A stretch of DNA of 64,000 nt, taken from positions 124,001 through 188,000 of the forward strand of contig CAKOXO010000002.1 in NCBI GenBank assembly GCA_934130165.1. Reading direction: 5' to 3'. The stretch is from an uncultured Bacilli bacterium. GTDB taxonomy: Bacteria > Bacillota_I > Bacilli_A > RF39 > UBA660. Below are positions 44,002 through 52,695 of the stretch, one piece after another (the stretch's first letter is position 1; each line of letters starts with the position of its first letter). The position numbers and the translations under genes were made by a program. Below the pieces are notes generated by a model. The model was not told the origin of the DNA. It saw only the letters and a program-made list of their open reading frames with translations, and did no database searches.

Positions 44002-44849
44002 ATTTTTATTAAAATTATTCCTATAATGATAAGAAATGCTGCAATAATTTTTTTTAACACTGAACCTTTCTCTTTAAAAATAAAATATCCAACTATTACA
44101 TTAATCATCACAGATAAGCTACATAGTGCTGCTACAATTACAATACTTTCATCTTTATAAGCAAGTAGTTTAGAAATCATCATAATTGGCCATGAAATAG
44201 TAATAAAAAATAATGCCCTTTTATTTGTAAGTTGATACTCTACCTTTAAATCTATTATTTTAATTTTTTCAACACAAAGTAATAATACTGAAGGAATAAA
44301 CGTAATTAGAAAAACATAAAAAGCAATATTAAATTGTTTTGAAATATTAATATCTAAAAATAAGGCAATACCTAAACATAAATTAGCTAAAATACCTAAA
44401 AAATAATACCTATTCCAATTAATTTTATCTTTTTCATAAAGAATTAATACATTACTAAATATAATTAAGAATGCACCTAAAAAATGATACAAAATAAATT
44501 TCTCATGAAGAATTAAAACACCAAGTGCAATAACAAAAACATTTGATAATTGCTTAATAATACTATATGTAGATGCATCTACCCCACTTCTTGCTGTTGT
44601 ACCAAGTCTATCTTGAATAGTATAGAAAACAATTGATAATCCTAAAAATAAATAAACACTTAAACTTTTGGAAATTGTAAATTTAAAAAACGGTATAAAT
44701 AAAACTGAAAATATTCCAGCTATAAATTCTATTAAAACTGTTTTTGCTCCTGGTTTTTTCATATCTTTAGTAACACACTTATAACTCTGATTAAATATTG
44801 TTACAGAAGATAAATAAAGTAATATAAAAAACAAACAAGTATAAGACAT
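43998..44849 (-). CDS. EamA/DMT-type transporter
   Basis: 283 residues with about ten hydrophobic spans in two halves; each half ends with the EamA-like pattern (ALGVLILHEKFILYHFLGAFLIIFSN; IVGYFIFKEKGSVLKKIIAAFLIIIG). The drug/metabolite transporter superfamily exports amino acids, nucleotide sugars and others. Substrate unknown. Monocistronic. Confidence 0.82.
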   Translation of the reverse strand: MSYTCLFFILLYLSSVTIFNQSYKCVTKDMKKPGAKTVLIEFIAGIFSVLFIPFFKFTISKSLSVYLFLGLSIVFYTIQDRLGTTARSGVDASTYSIIKQLSNVFVIALGVLILHEKFILYHFLGAFLIIFSNVLILYEKDKINWNRYYFLGILANLCLGIALFLDINISKQFNIAFYVFLITFIPSVLLLCVEKIKIIDLKVEYQLTNKRALFFITISWPIMMISKLLAYKDESIVIVAALCSLSVMINVIVGYFIFKEKGSVLKKIIAAFLIIIGIILIKI

Positions 44850-44881
44850 AAAATACCTCTTAAATATTATATTCTAAAGAA

Positions 44882-44907
44882 AAAAATGTAGAACAAACTA
44901 CATTTTT
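44882..44907 (-). terminator. Terminator of the cotJ operon
   Basis: AAAATGTAG / CTACATTTT, 6-base loop, with a T-run on the minus strand, at the end of cotJC. Confidence 0.75.
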
Positions 44908-45572
44908 GAATTATAGCTATTTAAAAAATTATTTACACTATTTAAACCTTCACTAATATTATCCATAATACTATTAGTTTGACTTATATTAGTGCTAGCA
45001 TCCATGTTAGTTGAATTTTTCATTTTATTTTGATAATAATCAAATAATTCTTTAAATCTATTATAATGAACAACTTCCCTTTGTCTTAACCATAATAAAG
45101 GTCCTATAACATCTGGATCGTTAGTTAAATCTATTAAGTTTTCATAAACAGCACGAGCTTTTTGTTCTGCTGCCATATCTTCTGATAAATCAGCTAAAGG
45201 ATCCCCTGTAGATGCAAAATAAGCTACTGTAAATGGAACCCCATTTGAATCAGTTGGATATAATGCTTTATTATGCTCTGCATAATGTGAATCTAGACCT
45301 GCTTCAATCAACTCCTCAAGAGTAGCATCCTTCATTAATTGATAAATCATAGTTGAAATCATCTCTATATGAGCTAATTCTTCAGTACCAATATCAGTAA
45401 GTAGAGCCTTTCCTCTATTATCCGGCATAGTATATCTTTGATTTAAATAACGTAATGCTGCTGCAAGTTCTCCATTTGAACCTCCATATTGAGTAACAAG
45501 TAGTTTTGCCATTTTTAAATCTTTCTTTTTTATATTAATTGGATATTGTAATCTTTTTTGATAAGCCCACAT
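44898..45572 (-). CDS. cotJC: Spore coat protein CotJC, manganese-catalase-like
   Basis: 224 residues from the ATG at 45572, preceded by GGAAGGGGG. WAYQKRLQYPINIKKKD opens the protein; the di-metal ligands are in YGGSNGELAAALRYL, DIGTEELAHIEMI, SEDMAAEQKARAVYE and REVVHYNRF. This is the CotJC form of Mn-catalase, found in the spore coats of Bacillota. Its start overlaps the cotJB stop by one base. It indicates that the organism belongs to a lineage with spore-coat genes. Confidence 0.93.
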   Translation of the reverse strand: MWAYQKRLQYPINIKKKDLKMAKLLVTQYGGSNGELAAALRYLNQRYTMPDNRGKALLTDIGTEELAHIEMISTMIYQLMKDATLEELIEAGLDSHYAEHNKALYPTDSNGVPFTVAYFASTGDPLADLSEDMAAEQKARAVYENLIDLTNDPDVIGPLLWLRQREVVHYNRFKELFDYYQNKMKNSTNMDASTNISQTNSIMDNISEGLNSVNNFLNSYNSKM

Positions 45573-46000
45573 TAAACATTTCCCCCTTCCCAAGGCCATT
45601 TATCTTTTTCCCATAGAAAGTTTGATGACATATCATCACTAGAAATTGTTAATGGTCCATATTTATTTTCATATTCCATCATTAGTTGATTTGCTCTTGC
45701 TCTATAATCATTAAATAATGATAACATAGTTGAATTTTCTGGATGAAGATCTAAATATAAATTTAGTTCATGAGCAGCAAAAGCATATCTAGACATTTCC
45801 AAAAATAAAGCCTCTTTTTCATTTGATGCTTTTAATTGTACAGGTTTATAATTTTTATAACCTATATATGAATCTGTAAATAAATTACCTACATTATAAG
45901 CTTCTTCTGGAGTTGCAAAATTTGACTGATTATTATTAGTCATACTAGGTGTAGTATTTCTTATATAATCATTTAATAGATATTGATTGTAGTTATACAT
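45572..46000 (-). CDS. cotJB: CotJB-like spore coat protein, possibly CotJA-CotJB fusion
   Basis: 142 residues. The C-terminal 90 residues match CotJB: AFAAHELNLYLDLHPENSTMLSLFNDY, NKYGPL and the terminal WEKDKWPWEGG. CotJB alone is about 85-90 residues. The extra N-terminus has TPEEAYNVGNLFTDSYIGYKNYKP, like the core of the small CotJA protein, so this may be a fusion of the first two cotJ genes. GGAGGAAAT precedes the start. Works with CotJC in the coat. Confidence 0.85.
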   Translation of the reverse strand: MYNYNQYLLNDYIRNTTPSMTNNNQSNFATPEEAYNVGNLFTDSYIGYKNYKPVQLKASNEKEALFLEMSRYAFAAHELNLYLDLHPENSTMLSLFNDYRARANQLMMEYENKYGPLTISSDDMSSNFLWEKDKWPWEGGNV

Positions 46001-46124
46001 AATTTCCTCCTTCTCTTTAATCTATTCTTTTAGGTAAATAGTGTATGGACAAATAACTAAATAAATAAAAAAGACTTGATTTTTTTACTTTTATATATTA
46101 AACTATAAGAGTCTTAATTGACAT

Positions 46125-46201
46125 GGCGTCATTGGTGAAGTGGTTAACACGCTAGTTTGTGGCACTAGTATGCAAGAGTTCGATTCTCTTATGGCGCCCC
46201 A
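46125..46201 (+). tRNA. tRNA-His (GTG)
   Basis: Cloverleaf read by eye. Acceptor arms GCGTCAT/ATGGCGC have the extra 5' G-1 (46125) facing C73, specific to histidine tRNA. The anticodon stem is CTAGT/ACTAG around TTGTGGC, and the T-arm is AAGAG-TTCGATT-CTCTT. CCA is encoded. A terminator follows at 46211-46241. Confidence 0.96.
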
Positions 46202-46210
46202 CTATGAAAT

Positions 46211-46241
46211 TAACTTACAAACCTAAATGTTTGTAAGTTTT
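46211..46241 (+). terminator. Terminator of tRNA-His
   Basis: AACTTACAAAC / GTTTGTAAGTT with a 6-base loop, then TTTTTATTTTT. The following 46242-46366 stretch shows nothing further that I can identify. Confidence 0.85.
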
Positions 46242-46366
46242 TATTTTTAGATAAAATTGTAAATATATTTATTAATACATATAATTTATTTTAATATTGT
46301 ATATAAAGATACTAACGTAATTAATAATAGTATTGGGCCAAACTACTATAATAATTTGAAAAATAA

Positions 46367-46396
46367 AAAAAGCTTATTTCCATATAAGCCTTTTTA
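46367..46396 (-). terminator. Terminator of the gene ending at 46394
   Basis: AAAGGCTTAT / ATAAGCTTTTTTT on the minus strand. Confidence 0.75.
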
Positions 46397-47038
46397 AATT
46401 AAAATATTTTTATCTATTTCTATTACCGGTCTAACTTTATAGGTATTACTATTTCCCTCACAAATAGTATTTGGATTTGTACAAATCATAATTGGTTTAT
46501 CATTACTAGATAAATTACTTGTTATAGTTTGATTAATATAAATCCATGAATTTTTTGCCGTATCTAATGAAGTTCCTATTTCTAAATTTGGTATTTCGGA
46601 TATACTTTCAATATCATTTAAAGAAAGTAGAGATACTGAAATATTTTCTTTAGTTTCTAAATTATTTTTTAGTGTATTTAGATAAGTATTTTGTAAATAA
46701 TTATCAATATCATTATAAGAAATATTATCATCAAGTGGATTATCTCTTAATAAGACAACGTATTTATCAGTTGAATCACTTTCTTTTATAACATGCCAAG
46801 TACTGGAATCCTTTAAAGTTATAGCATCACCTAAATTATAAGTTGGATAGTTTTCCACATCTCCTTCTCCATCAATACTTGTATCTGTATTTATAATTTC
46901 TTCATTACCAAATTTCTTTTTAGAAGATGAATTTTTAGTAAAAAAATGATAAAAAATTGATAATGTTGCTGATACTAAAATGGCAATTAATAATACTATC
47001 ATTATTATTAAATTTTTTCTATTTTCATCGCTTTCCAT
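46394..47038 (-). CDS. Membrane-anchored DUF6273-like protein
   Basis: 214 residues from the ATG at 47038 (GGGGTG upstream). One N-terminal helix (about 12-33), an acidic linker, then a domain with LKDSSTWHVIKES, YVVLLRDNPL and a final KVRPVIEIDKN. This pattern also occurs in the protein at 54756 (SLWRILKV, ITLVQNDLSA, LRLVVRVGKD). The domain is probably extracellular. Function unknown; the gene lies just downstream of asnS and may be transcribed with it. Confidence 0.6.
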   Translation of the reverse strand: MESDENRKNLIIMIVLLIAILVSATLSIFYHFFTKNSSSKKKFGNEEIINTDTSIDGEGDVENYPTYNLGDAITLKDSSTWHVIKESDSTDKYVVLLRDNPLDDNISYNDIDNYLQNTYLNTLKNNLETKENISVSLLSLNDIESISEIPNLEIGTSLDTAKNSWIYINQTITSNLSSNDKPIMICTNPNTICEGNSNTYKVRPVIEIDKNILI

Positions 47039-47065
47039 AATATTCACCCCATTTTATATTTAATA

Positions 47066-48451
47066 TTAAAAGTCACAATTTCCTGGTGTTCTTGGGAATG
47101 CAATAACATCTCTTATATTTTCAACACCTGTCAAATACATAATTAAACGTTCAAATCCCATTCCAAATCCAGAATGATAACATCCACCAAATTTACGAAG
47201 GTTAATATACCAATCAACTGTATCTAAATCAACATTCATACTTTTGGCTCTTTCAATAATCTTTTCATAATCTTCTTCTCTTTGGGAACCACCCATTAAT
47301 TCTCCACTACCTGGTACTTCCAAATCAACTGCTGCAACAGTTTTGCCATCTGCATTTTCTTTCATATACCAAGCTTTAATATCCTTTGGCCAATTATAAA
47401 TAAATACGGGGCCATTAAAGTATTCGGTAATATAACGTTCATGTTCTTTTGCAATATCTTCCTCATAATCTGGTTCAAATTCCCACTTAACATTAGCATT
47501 TTTTAAAATATCTATAGCTTCATGGTGAGTAATTTTCTTAAATGATGAATTTACTAGATCATTTAATTTCTTCTTTAATCCTTTTTCAACAAATTTATCT
47601 AAAAATTCTATTTCATCATTACATTTTTCTAATACATAATTAACAACATACTTTAACATTTCCTCTTCAACATTCATTAAATCGTCCAAATCCATAAATG
47701 CCATTTCAGGTTCTATCATCCAGAACTCATTTGCGTGAGTTTTAGTATTAGAGTTTTCAGTTCTAAATGTTGGACCAAAAGTATATATTTTTTTAAATGA
47801 CATAGCATAAGCTTCTCCATGTAATTGACCTGTTCCTGTTATATAAGTTTGACGTCCAAATAAATCCTTTGATAAGTCAACTTCTTTTTCTTCATTTAAT
47901 GGTAAATTATTAAAATCAAAAGTAGTAACCTTAAACATTTGATTTTCACCTTCACAATCAGCAGTTGTTAAAAGAGGTGTATGTACATAAACATAGTTAT
48001 TACTTTGAAAATATTCATGAATACCACGAGCAGCAACACTTCTTATTCTAAAGACAGCTTGAAATAGATTTGTTCTAGGTCTTAAATATGCTTGTTCTCT
48101 TAAAAATTCTCTAGAATGTTTTTTTGGTTGAATAGGATAATCTTCTGGGCAATCTCCTAATAATTCAACACTTTTTGCTTGTAGTTCAAATGGTTGAGAC
48201 TCTTTTGGTGATTTCACAACTATACCTGTAACTCTAATTGCACAACCAACATGATATTTAGCTATTGTATCAAAATCTTTTAATTTATTATCATAAACAA
48301 CTTGGATATGTTTGAAACAAGTACCATCAGAAAAATCTATAAAACCAAATTCTTTTTGCTTACGATGATTTCTAATCCAACCTTCTAATACTACTTCACT
48401 ATCCATATATTCATCTATTTTTTCATATAATTCTTTTGCATCTATTGCCAT
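47066..48451 (-). CDS. asnS: Asparaginyl-tRNA synthetase
   Basis: 461 residues, class IIb. The N-terminal OB domain has VVLEGWIRNHRKQKEFGFIDFSDG. Motif 2 is FRTENSNTKTHANEFWMIEPE and motif 3 is GFGMGFERLIMYLTG. The features favour AsnRS over AspRS (length about 460; FRTENSNT). It charges tRNA-Asn with asparagine. It is 77 bases downstream of the YbaK-like gene, under the same T-box leader. Confidence 0.96.
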   Translation of the reverse strand: MAIDAKELYEKIDEYMDSEVVLEGWIRNHRKQKEFGFIDFSDGTCFKHIQVVYDNKLKDFDTIAKYHVGCAIRVTGIVVKSPKESQPFELQAKSVELLGDCPEDYPIQPKKHSREFLREQAYLRPRTNLFQAVFRIRSVAARGIHEYFQSNNYVYVHTPLLTTADCEGENQMFKVTTFDFNNLPLNEEKEVDLSKDLFGRQTYITGTGQLHGEAYAMSFKKIYTFGPTFRTENSNTKTHANEFWMIEPEMAFMDLDDLMNVEEEMLKYVVNYVLEKCNDEIEFLDKFVEKGLKKKLNDLVNSSFKKITHHEAIDILKNANVKWEFEPDYEEDIAKEHERYITEYFNGPVFIYNWPKDIKAWYMKENADGKTVAAVDLEVPGSGELMGGSQREEDYEKIIERAKSMNVDLDTVDWYINLRKFGGCYHSGFGMGFERLIMYLTGVENIRDVIAFPRTPGNCDF

Positions 48452-48528
48452 ATTATCACTCCTTTAATTATTATAACACTTATTTAATTTATACACTATT
48501 ATTATCAATATTTTTTCTATTTTTATAA

Positions 48529-49161
48529 TTAACTTGCTAAAGTTTTTTGTACAACCTTAGAAGTAGTTTTTTCTGGAACTTTAAATATACTAATATCCCT
48601 ATTAATTAATCCAACATATTTTAAACATTCTTTTGGTTTTAGGAATAAGCTCATACCATTATACAATGGATGAAAAGCTAAAGATTCTCTAGATAATAAA
48701 TCTTCATCAAAAACCAAGTTAACTTTTTTATCATGATCATATATCATATTAAATATAGATACGTTACCAGGAGTTGTATTAATTAACTCTTTCATATCAT
48801 CTTCTTTAACAAACTCTAATTTTTTACAATACAATTCTTCTCTTATTAATGATAAGTCAACTTGTTTACTACTATCTGTAACAATTAAAAATGTTCTCTT
48901 TTCTCCTTTTCTTTCTCTAACAAGTAAATGTTTACATATAGAATAATCATCACATAAATAATCTTCAAATCTTTGATAATAAAGACTTGATTCATCACAA
49001 CCTAACACTTCTTTATGTTTTATACAAATATCATATTTAATACCATTTTGTTCTAAATATGTACAAAAATTTCTTGCTTTTTCAATTTTTTTCAATCTTT
49101 CTAAATCTTCTTTTATAGAATATGTTTTACATAATAAAGATCTTATTTTTTCTGTTTCCAT
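48529..49161 (-). CDS. YbaK/ProX-type aminoacyl-tRNA editing-domain protein
   Basis: 210 residues from the ATG at 49161 (AAAGGA upstream). The YbaK/EbsC/ProX fold is visible from CKHLLVRERKGEKRTFLIVTDSSKQVDL to NTTPGNVSIFNMIYDHDKKVNLVFDEDLL and LAFHPLYNG. The conserved Lys is replaced by Arg in LLVRE. ProX-type proteins hydrolyse mischarged Ala- or Cys-tRNA(Pro). Its T-box appears Asn-specific and the next gene is asnS, so the tRNA it edits here is uncertain. Confidence 0.82.
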   Translation of the reverse strand: METEKIRSLLCKTYSIKEDLERLKKIEKARNFCTYLEQNGIKYDICIKHKEVLGCDESSLYYQRFEDYLCDDYSICKHLLVRERKGEKRTFLIVTDSSKQVDLSLIREELYCKKLEFVKEDDMKELINTTPGNVSIFNMIYDHDKKVNLVFDEDLLSRESLAFHPLYNGMSLFLKPKECLKYVGLINRDISIFKVPEKTTSKVVQKTLAS

Positions 49162-49182
49162 TTTTATCATTCCTTTCTAATA

Positions 49183-49445
49183 AACAAAAAAACACTAGTT
49201 CATCCACAAAGGGACGAAAACTAGTGTTCCGCGGTACCACCCAATTTATTATAAAAGAATTTATAATCACCTTAATCGATTCTATCAAATCTAGTATTTT
49301 TAACGGTATACTACCGGCTTATTCTACTAAGTAACCTTTTCGATAAGCAACTCCAGAGTGTTCTTTCAAAAAGTTTTAATTATTAGGCTCACACCATACC
49401 CTAACTCGCTAAAATTTCAACTAATCTACTTTTCTCTTTCAAAGT
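49183..49445 (-). promoter_or_regulatory. T-box leader, probably tRNA-Asn-responsive
   Basis: The 335-base gap upstream of the YbaK-like gene is a T-box. TGGGTGGTACCGCGG at 49243-49229 is the signature sequence, followed by the terminator ACACTAGTT/AACTAGTGT with T-run at 49228-49183. Stem I is seen at 49445-49340, with the AG-type segment GTGTGAGCC and the specifier-loop sequence GAAAGAACA; by position the specifier is AAC (Asn) at 49362-49360. Uncharged tRNA-Asn would stabilise the antiterminator and let transcription reach the YbaK-like gene and asnS. Confidence 0.93.
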
Positions 49446-49455
49446 CGATACATAA

Positions 49456-49485
49456 ATATTACAATATATTTTATGCAGTTGTCAA
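49456..49485 (-). promoter_or_regulatory. Promoter of the T-box operon
   Basis: On the minus strand TTGACA (49485-49480) and TAATAT (49461-49456), spacer 18. Confidence 0.65.
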
Positions 49486-49505
49486 GTATTTATGAATTAC
49501 ATTAA

Positions 49506-49808
49506 CTATTTTTTCTTGTAATTTTTCTCAATACTATCAAAATCATAGGTCTTTATAGTCCATAATGTTTTTTCAACAAGAGAAATAGGAATACCATTTG
49601 TTCCATTATTTTTTAACTGTTGCATATTAGTAATTCCAAGTTTTTTTAAAGTAGATAACATCTCATAGTCATAACAGATATCATCTACACCTATTCTACT
49701 ATTCCAAGAACTATCTTCTCTGTTTATTATTTCAATATCTATTTGCCTACGCAACTCTTTTAATTCATTTAAGCTAAATCTTTCTAGATTATTAATTATA
49801 TTTTTCAT
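49506..49808 (-). CDS. Hypothetical 100-residue protein
   Basis: A soluble protein: N-terminal helix (LERFSLNELKELRRQIDIEI), then a segment like a helix-hairpin-helix (MLSTLKKLGITNMQQLKNN). No family named. Its start is one base from the stop of the preceding 264-residue gene, so they are translated as a pair. Confidence 0.6.
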   Translation of the reverse strand: MKNIINNLERFSLNELKELRRQIDIEIINREDSSWNSRIGVDDICYDYEMLSTLKKLGITNMQQLKNNGTNGIPISLVEKTLWTIKTYDFDSIEKNYKKK

Positions 49809-49809
49809 A

Positions 49810-50604
49810 TTATTTAACTTTTTTTACTGGTGCTGTTGAAATAGTTATTTTACCATCTAAAATATAAGGAACAAAATCAACATTTAGTTTTGCTAAACCA
49901 GCTAAAAAGTTATTATCGCTTAACCAATAATTTTGTACATTACCCTTAAAGATATCACCAACAAAATTACCATCATTATCCTTTTTAAATATTTTCTCAT
50001 AAGTTTCAGTAGCACTTAAATATGAATTATTTTCTTTTTTCTTACTAAAATAAAAATAAGCAAGATCTGAATTTTCTAATGCTTCATTAGAAGCTGATAA
50101 GAAACTATCTACGTCTTTACTAGTATCATTACATATAGCATTGTAAACAATTTTTGGATTACTACGTACTTCTTCACTCATTGCTTGTAAGTATTTTCCA
50201 TCCAAAGTAGATATAGTCATTGCAAAATCTGTATCACTTTTCAATTCATCTGATGCAAAGTGTTTAAATATTTCTCTAACATCAACATCATCTTTTAATT
50301 TGTATGATTCTAAATATCTGGATTCATAATCTCTCATGAATAGTTTTGTAAAGAAATCCCTTTCCTCATATATGTTACTGATACCAAGTTTTTGTTTTAC
50401 TGTTTTACTATCTACACTACCATATAAGTTATTCTCCATTTCCTCCAAATTACAGAAATAACTAACTAATCCTTCTTCAAAATTTTGGTAGTTTAAATCT
50501 TCTTCCAAATATGTACCAGTCATTGCCTTATAATAAAATAGTTTTTTCTCATTTATTCCTAATTTAACTACTTCCTTTAATCTTCCATAAATACTATTTG
50601 CCAT
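49810..50604 (-). CDS. Hypothetical 264-residue protein
   Basis: Soluble, acidic and helical; no signal peptide, membrane segment or catalytic motif is obvious. KLFYYKAMTGTYLEEDLNYQ and LKDDVDVREIFKHFASDELK are the best-conserved-looking parts, and the last 15 residues are a basic beta-type tail (ISTAPVKKVK). GGGGG precedes the ATG. It is the first gene of a two-gene unit with the 100-residue protein. Confidence 0.6.
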   Translation of the reverse strand: MANSIYGRLKEVVKLGINEKKLFYYKAMTGTYLEEDLNYQNFEEGLVSYFCNLEEMENNLYGSVDSKTVKQKLGISNIYEERDFFTKLFMRDYESRYLESYKLKDDVDVREIFKHFASDELKSDTDFAMTISTLDGKYLQAMSEEVRSNPKIVYNAICNDTSKDVDSFLSASNEALENSDLAYFYFSKKKENNSYLSATETYEKIFKKDNDGNFVGDIFKGNVQNYWLSDNNFLAGLAKLNVDFVPYILDGKITISTAPVKKVK

Positions 50605-50713
50605 ACTCTATTCCCCCTCACTGTTTGACACATTATACCACAACTTTACTATTTTGTCAAAATTCTTTCATAACTATTAACTTTATGATAAAATAATTAA
50701 AGGAGTGATATAT

Positions 50714-51718
50714 ATGAAAAAAACAGTACTTACTGGTTTAAGGCCAACTGGCAATCTACATTTAGGTCACCTATTTGGTGCTGGAAGAAATTATGTAAAA
50801 TTACAAGATGATTATGACTTTTATTTAGAAATTGCTGATGTTCAGGCCTTAACAGATAATTTTAATAATCCTGAAAAAGTTAGAAAAAATGTATATGAAA
50901 TAACTATGGATCTATTATCTATAGGAGTTGATCCTAATAAAGTTCATCTATTTATTCAATCCAAAATACCTGAAATAGCAGAACTTACAGTTTTCTATTC
51001 AAACTTAGTAACTGTATCAAGACTTTTTAGAAATCCAACTGTTAAAACCGAAGTAGCCCAAAAAAAAGAATTATTTGGTAATGATGGTGAAAGTATTACA
51101 TATGGATTTTTAGGTTACCCTGTAAGTCAAGCTGCAGATATTACTGCCTTTTCTGGAGAAGTTATTCCAGTTGGTGATGATCAATTGCCTCTTCTAGAAC
51201 AATGTCGTGAAATAGTTAGAAAATTTAATCATATATATGGAGAAACATTAATAGAACCTCAACCTGTACTTAGTAATACAAGTAGACTAAAGGGGCTTGA
51301 TGGAAACGAAAAAATGGGGAAAAGTCTTGGTAATGCTATCTTTTTAATTGATGATGATGAAACAATCTCTAAAAAAATAATGTCTGCAATCACTGATCCA
51401 GCAAAAATTAAAAAAGATGATCCAGCAAATCCAGAAATATGTATGGTATATTACTATCACAATTTAGTAACACCTGAAGAAGAAGTTAAAAATGTATGTA
51501 GTGAATGTAAGCGTGGAAAAAGAGGTTGTGTTTCTTGTAAAAGAGAACTAATTAAAAATATGATAGAATTTCTACAACCTATAAGAGATAAGAGAAAAGA
51601 ATATGAAGATAATCCAGAACTTGTTAAAAGTATATTAGAAGATGGTACAAATCATGCAAGAAAAAAAGCTACTGAAGTAGTAAAAAATGTTAAAAAGGCA
51701 ATGAAAATCGACTATTAA
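50714..51718 (+). CDS. trpS: Tryptophanyl-tRNA synthetase
   Basis: 334 residues from the ATG at 50714 (AAAGGAG upstream; a GTG at 50705 is too close). The class I HIGH motif is PTGNLHLGHL near 13-22 and KMSKS is EKMGKSLGN near 200. QAADITAF and VGDDQLPLLEQ are TrpRS-specific. The C-terminal segment has four Cys (CSECKRGKRGCVSC, near 270-283), a likely metal site. Charges tRNA-Trp in the cytoplasm. Confidence 0.95.
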   Translation: MKKTVLTGLRPTGNLHLGHLFGAGRNYVKLQDDYDFYLEIADVQALTDNFNNPEKVRKNVYEITMDLLSIGVDPNKVHLFIQSKIPEIAELTVFYSNLVTVSRLFRNPTVKTEVAQKKELFGNDGESITYGFLGYPVSQAADITAFSGEVIPVGDDQLPLLEQCREIVRKFNHIYGETLIEPQPVLSNTSRLKGLDGNEKMGKSLGNAIFLIDDDETISKKIMSAITDPAKIKKDDPANPEICMVYYYHNLVTPEEEVKNVCSECKRGKRGCVSCKRELIKNMIEFLQPIRDKRKEYEDNPELVKSILEDGTNHARKKATEVVKNVKKAMKIDY

Positions 51719-51737
51719 TAATAGCCGATTTTTAATT
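51705..51737. terminator. Bidirectional terminator after trpS
   Basis: AAAATCG / CGATTTTT with an inner CTATTA/TAATAG stem, between converging genes. Confidence 0.7.
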
Positions 51738-52400
51738 TAGTGTAGTTTTTCTTTTGGAATTACTTAGATTTAAAATTTTAAATATTTCGTTATGTTCCTT
51801 AGAATAATTATTTTTAATACTATCAATTAATATTTTGTATCTAACTTCAACTGTTTTTTTATCACTTGGAAATATTTCTTCATATAGGTAATTTATTTTT
51901 TCAAATAGCCCTTTTTTATAAGCAAATTTAATTTCTTTTAATAAATAGTTCCTTTTAAATTCTTCATTTCTAGTTAAAAATAAACACTCATTACTTTTTT
52001 TACTAACCTTGTATTCTATTTTGCTTAGTTTTATTTCATTACTCAATTCTAATATTTCTTCTTCTTCATCTAATAATAAATAACTTTTAAAAAGAGCTTT
52101 CCCAGATTTATCAAATTCAACTCCTACAATCTTATAAGTGTCTGTAAATAAACATGCATAATCAATAACATTAGTACCCTTATCACTATAAACCTCTGCT
52201 TTTCTATAAATACTTTGCAAAAAGTCTTTATTTACGGTAACATTATTTAAAATAATATCATTTAAAAAATTACTACTAATTCTAATCATTGGTATTTTTT
52301 TTATATGTTCTATATTATCCTTATTACTCCATTCAAATGGTTCATATATTCTATTACCATCTAATAGATTTAAAACTATATCATATACGTTTAACATCAT
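51732..52400 (-). CDS. Hypothetical soluble protein
   Basis: About 222 residues from the ATG at 52400 (AAAGGGG upstream); a longer frame to 52433 has no binding site. Beta-rich middle (NVIDYACLFTDTYKIVGVEFDKSGKALFKSYLLLDEEEEILEL) and a helical, Lys-rich C-terminus. No family recognised. It overlaps or abuts the small membrane-protein gene just upstream. Confidence 0.6.
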   Translation of the reverse strand: MMLNVYDIVLNLLDGNRIYEPFEWSNKDNIEHIKKIPMIRISSNFLNDIILNNVTVNKDFLQSIYRKAEVYSDKGTNVIDYACLFTDTYKIVGVEFDKSGKALFKSYLLLDEEEEILELSNEIKLSKIEYKVSKKSNECLFLTRNEEFKRNYLLKEIKFAYKKGLFEKINYLYEEIFPSDKKTVEVRYKILIDSIKNNYSKEHNEIFKILNLSNSKRKTTLN

Positions 52401-52602
52401 TTTTCCCCTTTCTAAAAATACATAGTAATACAATAATAATACCTGGTATTATTACTAAACATTCATAATGGGTTAATATATAAGTAAGGTATTCAAGAAA
52501 ATTATATCCAAAACTTAATAAATTAAGATAAATAATCATATACATAATTCCCATAACGATTAAAAAAAAACCTATTAAAAAGAAAAAAATTCTTGTTATC
52601 AT
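52381..52602 (-). CDS. Small two-helix membrane protein
   Basis: 73 residues with two hydrophobic spans (about 5-28 and 46-65) and a basic tail (RKGKNDVKRI). GGAGT-like sequence precedes its ATG at 52602. The stop overlaps the next gene by 20 bases. Function unknown. Confidence 0.6.
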   Translation of the reverse strand: MITRIFFFLIGFFLIVMGIMYMIIYLNLLSFGYNFLEYLTYILTHYECLVIIPGIIIVLLCIFRKGKNDVKRI

Positions 52603-52668
52603 TTTAACTCCTTACTTATATTTATGAATCATCTAATTATAGTATACAAATAATTTTTTTTCTTATAC

Positions 52669-52695
52669 AAAAAAAGAGCAATTCTACTCTTTTTT
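52669..52695 (-). terminator. Terminator of rmuC
   Basis: AAAAAAGAG / CTCTTTTTT hairpin overlapping the rmuC stop region. Confidence 0.65.

Noticed and set aside
46125..46201. tRNA-His as the attachment site of a mobile element
   Set aside because: No integrase or duplicated tRNA 3' end is close; the neighbours are ordinary genes.
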